DNA of 24,312 bases from Coptodactyla brooksi (taxonomy: Eukaryota > Arthropoda > Insecta > Coleoptera > Scarabaeidae): the NCBI GenBank assembly GCA_033557675.1, contig JAWQRM010000313.1:1-24312 (forward strand), written 5' to 3'. Below the pieces are notes generated by a model. It was given only the letters and a program-made list of their open reading frames with translations, did no database searches and was not told where the DNA came from. This document shows, in pieces, positions 17,240 through 24,312 of this stretch (positions are counted from its first letter, which is position 1; each line of letters starts with the position of its first letter). The translations under genes and the position numbers were made by a program.

Positions 17240-19155
17240 TTAACCCTTAACTACCTACCTCTTAGATCAGTCACGTAACTACATACCTGGAGTATCTCAG
17301 ACGAAAAAGTATGACAAGAATATAAATTAAAATTAAATGTTCTTTTTACAGTTTTTTATTTATAAAAAAAATAACAGCATAAGAATTCAACGACATTTAT
17401 CAAGTCAACTTAACTCTGTTCTACAGCTTAGAAAAGCTTAAAAATTAACGACTTACAGTAATGAGATCTATTTTAAAAAAATAAACGTTAAGATTTTTTT
17501 CCATTAATTTGTAAGGGTTTAGTCATCTATCTATTAATCATCTAATAAATCGTCATATAAATTATAATCAAAATGGCCAAACTTATATAAAATTGCAAGC
17601 CACAGATTTTACCATTTTTCGTGGCACAGAGCGCACATTTCTGAGCACTCTAAGCAAATGGGCTTTTTGCAATTGAAACACAAGTACTTGGTTTTACCTT
17701 TCTTTTTAGGGTCACACAGGGAGCAGTACTTGTGGAGTTCCAGGCTTCCTGAAGGTTCTGTACTACTTCCCATAGCAACAGGAGGTGTCTTTGAGTCGAG
17801 TTGGAGAACGTGACGAATGGAGAGTCGAATATCCCGCTGAATTGTCATGATTCTTTGCGTTCCATGTGTGGTCTTGTCAGCTCCCCAGCCAGTTTTTTCA
17901 TAAATTTGAATCTACTTTCGTTCTTCTGCAGTTGAGTGGATAGGTAAACCAGATACGAGTTGGATGCTGATATATCCAATAACCTGTAAAATATAGTCAG
18001 TGGCTATCTGCATGTCCTACGACCCGTCGAATAATTGGAGCACCTTTGATCTAATAAATCAACGCCAATTTTGGTTTGATTATAGAATAATATAATTTCT
18101 GGTTTCTTGGAGTTTTGGTCAACATTGGGTGTATGATGCATGCTTGAAACTAAGACGACCGCTTTGTTGTGCTTCAGCACAAATGTAATTGTTATGTCTT
18201 TTGTAAAACCGAAGATAGATGATTCAACTGCTCGCTGACGTAAAGGCAAGAATTCCGGTGGTGTGTCTCGCTGGTTTTTCCTCATGGTACCTATCAGAGT
18301 GAGCTGTTTTTCTTTCAGCAATATTACTAGCTCTATCGATGTAAACCAGTTGTCAGTCGATATATTCTTATTGCTTCCTTCGATGCAAGAAACGAAATGC
18401 ATTACTGCATGTGTAGGTTTCTTTAGTCGACTATATTTGATGGATGGATTCAACCCGTTGGAGTCTTTTCCTGTCTAGATATACGCATTGAGGAGAAGCC
18501 TGTTCTTGCACCAGTGAGGCATAATATGTTTATGCCGTATTTAGATGGCTTCTTCGGCATGTACATTTTAAATCTGCACCTGCCACGAAATGGCACAAGC
18601 ATTTCATCGATACATAGCTTCCAATTGCGTAGGCATTTTGACATTGCTTGATGAATGAATCGAACAGCTGAGATATTCGCGAAGACGCACCAATTTTTCG
18701 TCGTGTTTCTCTTGTCCATGAATTGTCGAACTGAATAGCATTTAGTAAAACTTTCATTCTGTTTTTGCTCATTATGCATCGATAAATTTCTCTGCTGATA
18801 CCATCAGTACTATACCATGACTGATAACATTCTCAGTTTTCTTTGAACACGGCAGTATAGAATAACATACCCACGAATGCTTTTAGTTCTATGGCATCTA
18901 TATCTTGGATACAAGATTGTTTCTTGTATTTTGGTCTCATTGCTTGCAACTTTTCATTGGTATGCAGCACAATAACTTCAAACATTTCATTAGTGAAATA
19001 CTGGCTCCAGATGTCAAGCGGAGAAGACAAGGAATTCAGTACGTCTTTATATGCTGGTTGTATGCCTTCTCTTTGCTGCACAATGTTATGCTACAATGTT
19101 CTTGTGCCAGAAGATTTTGCCAAAATAATTTCCTTTCTTTGCTCTAGACCCTAGT
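17240..19155 (-). mobile_element. PiggyBac-type element, copy 2
   Basis: The left edge is probably TTAA at 17240-17243 followed by CCCTTAACTACCTACC. The right edge is not clear; homology to the transposase fades near 19155 and the acidic N-terminus is missing. It has the same orientation as copy 1, but its protein is clearly a different piggyBac lineage. Confidence 0.55.
17609..19081 (-). pseudogene. PiggyBac transposase pseudogene, copy 2
   Basis: The fragment from 19081 reads SPLDIWSQYFTNEMFEVIVL and ELKAFVGMLFYTAVF. The next frame, from 18779, contains CIDEMLVPFRGRCRFKMYMP, whose Asp (18606-18608) is the first catalytic residue, and PKKPSKYGI. After a one-base shift near 18500 the next frame carries GLNPSIKYSRLKKPTHAVMH, STDNWFTSIELV (second Asp, 18352-18354), SSIFGFTKDIT, KKPEIILFYNQTKIG and VDLLD (third Asp, 18058-18060). 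A TAG replaces the expected Trp codon before PLTIFYRLLDISASNSYLVY. The C-terminal cysteine-rich domain is intact at 17609-17740 (KYCSLCDPKKKGKTKYLCFN, then CKKPICLECSEMCALC). All catalytic and zinc-binding parts survive, but frameshifts and stops make it non-functional. Confidence 0.88.
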
Positions 19156-19361
19156 TCAAAATTCAGAATTGAATGAAGAGAGAGGCGTTCACTGTACTTA
19201 TCAATTTCACCAAAAAGCAATGTAAATTTCATATAAATAAGTTGCACCCTATTACGTTAATATGTTATATAATATAATTAAAGTTAATATAAACAAATGA
19301 AGATCAAAAAGAAAAGAGATACGAAACTAACTTATTGGGTAGCCTGGGTCGCAAAGAGATG

Positions 19362-19628
19362 TTATCGCATTTTATGCTTGAATACCTGAGGCGAATACTC
19401 CTTATAATCATTAGAAATAGAGTTGTACAATTTTGAAACTATATAGGAGAATGATCTTTTAAAAAGTAATGTGCGATGTAAGGAAGGAATAATAAACTGG
19501 GGGTATCTTATATTAATGTTATGATATTTGTGACATTTGTCAAAGTTTGTAATGCCAAAATCATTAGCGAAACATGAAGAAAATAAGGAAATCAGAACGA
19601 AACAATGAAAATGGGTGTTGAATAACAT
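19362..19628 (-). pseudogene. C-terminal fragment of a LINE-type reverse transcriptase
   Basis: The frame reads KCHKYHNINIRYPQFIIPSL, then HRTLLFKRSFSYIVSKLYNS and ends YSPQVFKHKMR. The layout HN-x-N-x-R, basic SFSY, then a WNSLP-like block (here LYNSI) and FKxKxR is typical of the extreme C-terminus of non-LTR retrotransposon polyproteins. No reverse transcriptase core is present. The assignment rests on this pattern only. Confidence 0.45.
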
Positions 19629-19639
19629 AAGAATAACGC

Positions 19640-20300
19640 CTAATCTCGCAGATAAAACGAATACAAAAATTCTGAAGTCTCTGTATACAGCTCTGTACGC
19701 TGAGTAGATTTGACTTTACCTAAATAAGGACTATACACGGTATCGTACTTCCTTTCTCCACTATGTGTAACGACTGCTTGAAGGTGTTGAAGGGTTTTAT
19801 CTAACACGGTTTGTAAATTAATTTCAGCACAAGTTTCTATTACCACAATGTGCTCTTCAGGCAGATAACAGGCTTTTTTGATTTACTCAAACAGTGTTAT
19901 GAAACACATAATGCCGTGCCTTCATAGACTAGACTTCCTCGTCTGCTTGTAGGAGTGTGTTGTAGGCTTAAAGCCTATGTAAAAGGCTAATGCCTCGTTA
20001 TCACTTAATTTTCTAGATCTTTCTGGCCCTTCACTAATGTCCCTAATTACTAGTTTATTGTCTATTGAAAGCACAGCTATTTGTGCAACAGTTATCAACT
20101 CCCCGATACTATGATATTGGATGAGATCTTCAACACAACGTTTCTTCGTTTTGAGTGATGTCACCTCAAAACCTTTTCGAGATGTAGAAGATTGTGGTTG
20201 GATGGTACATAGGCATAATTGCATGCCCTTGTCATCTAACCAGCTCCTATTCTTAGTCGAGCAACGCTCCTTTGACTTTCTAACAGCTACCCATCGGCCA
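19640..20300 (-). pseudogene. Transposase-like fragment, possibly Transib-related
   Basis: The upstream frame (20224 to 19922) contains KTKKRCVEDLIQYHSIGELI, then LSDNEALAFYI and THSYKQTRKSS. After a break, a second frame continues KACYLPEEHIVVIETCAEIN and LQTVLDKTLQHLQ down to 19640. I recognise this order (KR-x-x-EDL, DEALA, THSYKQTRK, ACYP-x-E, AEI-x-LQ-x-LLD-x-T) from a widespread insect transposon protein, which I tentatively link to the Transib/RAG1-like group. The region with the first catalytic Asp, expected next, is missing or unrecognisable. The fragment is broken by at least two stops. Confidence 0.4.
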
Positions 20301-20303
20301 TAA

Positions 20304-21444
20304 TGTCTAAAGAATAGCAGGCTATTTTCAGGTTAATTTCTCTGAGGGAATCATCACTCAGATGAAATTTTGTTGAAGTAAAGTGAAAAAGAATGTTCCT
20401 TTCTCCTTTAGAACTTTTCAGTTATTCTTGAAAACAGTCTGTTTTTTACCATCGGAAATGGTGTTCTGAAATAAAACGGTTGTACTTGGGTTTGCTGGCT
20501 GAACTGTATATACCGTTATAATACTGAATATTGTAGGTAACCTATATCTAAAATCTAGCTTGGATACATGAGTTAAATGTGCTTTCTTAACTTGAGATTT
20601 TTAAAAAGGAAATTCGTTTTTTAATAAATTTGTTTAGCGATATACTCAGTACGACACATAAACAATTAATGAAGAAAACTAAAACCTAATGAAGAAACAT
20701 AAACAATAACCGTTAATAAAACAATTGTGCAAACTGCACGTAAAATAATATTTTGCCGGTAATTTTCGTTTTGTATTGTAGGTATTTCTATGATATTGTC
20801 ATTCACAATTTTTGTTATGTTTCACTTATTATATTTCGGTGCCTTAGGACAGCAATATATGAGAAAGGTATTAGCGGTATAAACTAGAAAGCTAAGTTTA
20901 TGTATTTATAAAGATTTTGTATTATTAAGTGCTTAGGTTTCCGTGAGTTCTTATGTTATATTCATATGTACTCTTGTCAAATTGTATAACCTGATTATGC
21001 ATTATGAACTGTGATTTTAGAATAATTTGAAAGTAGGATTCATTCAATAAAGTAAGGGGTAAATCGTGTAATACTGGTGCTAATGATTATCAAACATGGG
21101 AACCTGTATAACATAAGGGAATGTATAATATTTCTTTTAACAAGATTAATCATTTCAATAATTTTTTCTAAGTTTTGACTTAAATGCTCCAAATACTAAA
21201 TTTGGAAATTTATAATGGTTGTTAATTCGCTACCCTGTACCTTTTTATTAATTTCTCTTGTTAATCGAAGAAAAATTGAATTTATTTGTTCAGTTGTACT
21301 ATTTAAATATTCGACGATTCATATTTGGTTGCTAAGTAAAGTCTCCTGGGTAATTTTCAAATAGTCGAAGAGAATTTTATATCTTTCAGCATCTAAGTTA
21401 TCTAAGTTCCGGTAATGAATGCTGGTCGGAAAACATTGATTGCC
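20304..21444. other. AT-rich intergenic sequence
   Basis: No gene, RNA or clear repeat is seen in this stretch of about 1.1 kb. Confidence 0.5.
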
Positions 21445-21489
21445 TGTCCTAAGACGTTGGCTAAGGTTGTCCTAAGACATTGGCTAAAA
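21445..21489 (+). repeat. 23-bp tandem duplication
   Basis: TGTCCTAAGACGTTGGCTAA at 21445 is repeated as TGTCCTAAGACATTGGCTAA at 21468. Confidence 0.85.
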
Positions 21490-21539
21490 TAACTATATTA
21501 TATTTTACCTTGTCTATTAAATCATTGATCAAGTTTCTA

Positions 21540-22021
21540 ACAGAAGTTTCAGAATACATTTCAAGAATGTATTCTGAAAATTTCATGTCAATTGGATCAA
21601 GATTGACAACGTTATGAGATTGCGCAGCCAAAAGCAGCGCGTAGCAGTTGCGCGTTTAAAGTCAGTTGTTTCTATTGTTTTACACAAGAGGGCAGAAAAC
21701 GTCATAGGTAGGAGAAAAATGATGCTTTAAAGGTGACTTTGGCAGCAGAAGACTTTATGGGCCTGAAATTGATGATTCTATCTACTTTTAACGCGTTGTT
21801 CAATATTGACATTTTTATATCTCCTGAACCATTCAACCGATTTTAGTATTTTTGGTCTCGTTTGAAAGAGCATTTTATGAGTTTTTGAAAAAAAAATTTG
21901 GTTGAATCGTTTAGTTTAAAACAAATACACTAGAATATGTTATCTGCACCGATTACTTTTTTTTCGATTTTTGGAAAAAAAGTTAAATGGAACGATACTA
22001 TTCTCATGTCAGACCCTTAGC
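21540..22021 (-). mobile_element. Inverted relative of the 11.7-12.4 kb TIR element
   Basis: Read on the minus strand, it starts CTAAGGGTCTGACATGAG (about 22020) and runs through TTGAATGGTTCAGGAGATAT, GCCCATAAAG, TCTGCTGCCAAAGTCACC, GCGCAATCTCATAAC and CCAATTGACATGAAATTTTC (about 21580). The same order occurs on the plus strand from 11705 to 12360. It has about 75 extra bases near 21640-21715. Its left end is not resolved. Confidence 0.6.
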
Positions 22022-22280
22022 CATCATAAATTTAGCTAAATTTTAGTGAAAACGCCACACGACATCTCCATCCGTTCTCGATAGTTAGAAGAAAATGTTA
22101 AAAATTCGAATGCCTCAATCGGATCAAGTTACCTTGGCGATAACTGCTTAGTTAACTGCTTAATTGAAAATATTGCAGATTTGACAACTGTCAAAATTGT
22201 CAAATTTGACAACTGTCAAATTAGTTCTGATAGTTTCTATATCTTAAATTTACTTTTTAATATTTTTTTTTGTCGAAAAA
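22022..22280. other. Flank of the DDE element with repeated TTTGACAACTGTCAAA
   Basis: The near-palindrome TTTGACAACTGTCAAA occurs twice within about 50 bases (about 22175-22222), separated by ATTGTCAAA. It lies about 60-100 bases before the transposase start and may be a subterminal transposase-binding repeat. No gene is seen. Confidence 0.4.
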
Positions 22281-23219
22281 AGACCATTTACTAACGCGGA
22301 AGTGTGTTATGATATGTTACGTATTTATTTTATGTTTCGAAAATGCTGCAATTGCCTCGCGACAATATGCAATGCAATTTCCACAAGGCAGACATTTTTC
22401 TCGAGAAGTGTTTTCAAGATTGGCTAGGCGATTATGGAAGATTGGTAATGTGCAGCTATTGAAGCATATCTAAGAATTCGTGGAATTCGTATCGAGGAAA
22501 ATATTATTAATGTTTTGTCCTACATGCAATACGATCCAACCTTAAGCACCAGAAAAATTTCCAACGACCTGGGCGTCCCAAAAACAATTGTCCACGACAT
22601 TATTCAAGAGAATAATATGCATTCATACCACTTTGTTTTACATCAGGCATTAAAAGATACTGCTTATGATAATAGACCGCACCATTGTCACTGGCTGTTA
22701 AATATGATTCGGGAAAATCAAAATTTTCTGTCACTAATTTTATGGACGCATGAAGCAACTTTCAGTAGCGCAGGGGGTATACATTTGCATAATTTTCATT
22801 ATTGGTCCGAGCAAAACCCACATTGGATGCGGAAAGTAGAACATCAAAATCGCTGGAGTTTGAACGTATGGTGCGGAATCGTGGAAGGAAAAATTATAGG
22901 CCCACATTTTTTTGACCAAAGTCTAAACGGAAAAAGGTTTTTAGAATTTTTGAACGTGTTTCTTCCACCATTTTTAGAAGATATCTCCTTAGAAACAAGA
23001 AGGAACATGTGGTTCCAGCTTGATGGATGCCCGGTGCATTATAACCGAAACATACGGCAGCATTTAGACGAGCAATATTCGAATCGTGTTATTAGAAGAG
23101 AAAGCCTATTTCCCTGGTTTTCTATCTAACTTGTTTAGATTTTTACCTACGGGGTAGACTGAAAGACCTTGTTTTTCAAGAGAAAGCATCAACCAAGAAA
23201 AATATGATGGAAAAATACT
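22281..23219 (+). pseudogene. Tc1/mariner-superfamily transposase pseudogene (DUF4817/DDE_3 type)
   Basis: The N-terminus RPFTNAEVCYDMLRIYF (from 22281) shifts frame near 22330 into CFENAAIASRQYAMQFPQG and REVFSRLARRLWKIGNVQ, a helix-turn-helix of the DUF4817 type. After another break, the second helix-turn-helix (LSTRKISNDLGVPKTIVHDI) and the DDE domain follow: HNFHYWSEQNPHWM, VWCGIVEGKIIGPHFFD and MWFQLDGCPVHYNRNIRQHL. The first catalytic residue, normally Asp in a TDEATF motif, is His here (WTHEATF, 22749-22751). The second Asp (23022-23024) is intact. The third is best aligned to Tyr (TAT, 23123-23125) before LTCLDFYLRGRLKDLVFQ, reached only through a frameshift near 23115. The coding trace ends at about 23219. 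Confidence 0.85.
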
Positions 23220-23234
23220 AAATTAAAAAAAAAA

Positions 23235-24012
23235 ATACGAAAATGCAAACATCGTATTTTCTTTCCAGTCTGTCTTTCCATGTGGGCAAATACTTCACGT
23301 GTCTTTTCAAGGACTTCAGACTTAGAGTTCAGGAACCGCACCTCGCATCATCTTGAATGATCGTCGACGAACTCTAGGAAGAACTTCGCTCTTCCCCACG
23401 ATTCTACGCGCGTTGGACCGCAAACGTCAGTGTGTATCAACTGCAAAACTTTCTGTAAAAAATGAAAATCTGTAAAAACAGATTTTCTTTCGCTACTTCT
23501 TGGGAATGGATTACGCGTCATCTTCCCCTGTTAACACACCTCACACGCTTTACGTCCAGCACTTTCATCAACTTCAGGACCGATGATGTCCTTTCATTTC
23601 ATAGTATGTATCAAGTCGTTGTAATTTACGTGACCTAAACGGTGATGCCGCGTTTCTAAATCTACGGTATCGTTTCGAGCGATACTCACGGATCCCGTAC
23701 GCTTCGCGGCCGACTCAACCGATTCGATCACCGACACGTCACCGACACGATCCGCAGTTAGCTTCACTTTTCCGTCGGAGCCAACTATCGAGGCATAGTT
23801 TTTCTTGAACGCAACCTGATAATCCTTGTCCATCATTTTACTAACCGATAGCAAGTTTGTACGTAAATCGGGCACATACAACGTGTCCTTCAACTTTACG
23901 ATCCATGGTTCACCGGAAAAGTTTGTTTTGAAAGTAGCTTCACCAATCGATACCACATTTGTCGTATTGTTGTTCGCAAGGTTCAACTCAGAATTTACAG
24001 GTTTAACTTTAG
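23235..24012 (-). mobile_element. Copia-type retrotransposon fragment (GAG-pre-integrase and integrase start)
   Basis: From about 24010 the minus strand reads SELNLANNNTTNVVSIGEAT, LYVPDLRTNLLSVSKMMDKD and ETRHHRLGHVNYNDLI. These are the linker after the protease and the zinc-binding GAG-pre-integrase domain of Ty1/copia polyproteins. After a stop near 23594, CEVC-x-QGKMTRNPFPRSSE completes the His/Cys zinc site. HTDVCGPTRVESWGRAKFF and LEFVDDHSR then give the first integrase aspartates, ending near KTREVFAHMERQTGKKI. A short AT-rich insertion with a 10-bp hairpin (GAAAATCTGT, 23463-23486) interrupts the zinc-site-to-integrase link. No LTR is in view, and the protease active site lies beyond the break at about 24012. 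It is more GC-rich than its neighbours. Confidence 0.85.
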
Positions 24013-24312
24013 GAAGTGAAAACTTCTGGAAGTGAACGACGTGCTTTAAAATCTCTGAAAGCCAACCAAGACATTGTCATCCTGCCAGCAGATAAAGGAA
24101 ACGCCACTACAATTATGAATACTACTGACTATAAAGCAAAGTTGATAGACATATTGGACCCTAACAACTACAAAAAACTCTGTCGCGACCCCACACCAAG
24201 TATTCTAAGGAAAACTAACAAACTTATTCAAGATTCATCCTTGGATACAGACAAGAAACGTGCCTTACAAAAATCAGAAGCTCTACCGCCCAGACTGTAC
24301 GGACTACCCAAA
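24013..24312 (+). CDS. Penelope-like element reverse transcriptase, N-terminal part (runs off window)
   Basis: An open frame with no stop runs from 24013 to the window end. It reads RRALKSLKANQDIVILPADK, GNATTIMNTTDYKAKLIDIL, DPNNYKKL and finally LPPRLYGLPK. The motif (I/L)xPADKGxA followed by a (D/T)Y block and YGLPK (normally YGLPKIHK) is the start of the reverse transcriptase of Penelope-like elements. No start codon is visible; the frame begins where the copia fragment ends, so the element is truncated at its 5' side by the junction. It may be intact further right. Confidence 0.75.

Noticed and set aside
18263..19154. Plus-strand ORFs at 18263, 18891 and 18905
   Set aside because: They are shadows of the minus-strand piggyBac transposase.
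1..24312. CRISPR arrays, operons, bacterial promoters or tRNA genes
   Set aside because: None was seen. The window is eukaryotic, and the repeats are tandem duplications or transposon ends.

Overview
This is an AT-rich piece of an animal nuclear genome, almost certainly an insect. It contains split genes with GT-AG introns, a mitochondrial carrier gene, and a dense mix of decayed transposons typical of arthropods: pogo, piggyBac, a Tc1/mariner-like DDE element, copia, Penelope-like, LINE fragments and several foldback elements. The order of insect cannot be read from the sequence alone.

Layout, left to right. Positions 265-1615 (+) hold the last two coding exons of SLC25A21, the mitochondrial 2-oxodicarboxylate carrier. 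They are followed directly by a three-copy 188-bp tandem repeat in the 3' untranslated region. Positions 3096-5238 are a complete but dead pogo-type DNA transposon with 25-bp terminal inverted repeats. Next come a 124-bp tandem duplication (5341-5572), a GC-rich foldback element with arms of about 236 bp (6428-7163), a 20-bp perfect hairpin (7491-7537), and an 822-bp TA-flanked foldback element (8358-9179).

Positions 9823-11181 (+) carry the only long intact ORF, a 452-aa protein of unknown function with a splice acceptor just before its start codon and a poly(A) signal 78 bases after its stop. At 11563-11605 there is a degenerate hammerhead-ribozyme-like fold. Positions 11705-12428 form a short TIR element whose inverted relative lies at about 21540-22021.

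Positions 12653-15269 are the most unusual part: an inverted duplication (arms about 630 and 690 bp, spacer 1.3 kb). Each arm carries a TATA-like box and a signal-peptide-like mini-exon followed by a short candidate intron, giving two convergent candidate genes for very small secreted peptides. The left copy reads as a complete 47-aa two-exon ORF; the right copy looks broken.

Positions 15287-19155 hold two adjacent piggyBac fossils in the same (minus) orientation. From 19362 to 20300 are fragments of a LINE-like reverse transcriptase C-terminus and of a transposase-like protein tentatively linked to Transib. Positions 22281-23219 are a dead Tc1/mariner-superfamily transposase, 23235-24012 a copia fragment (minus), and from 24013 an open Penelope-like reverse transcriptase frame runs off the window end.

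Apart from SLC25A21, the 452-aa gene and possibly the small peptide pair, the window is transposon remains and sequence in which no gene was seen. No shared pathway links the genes.
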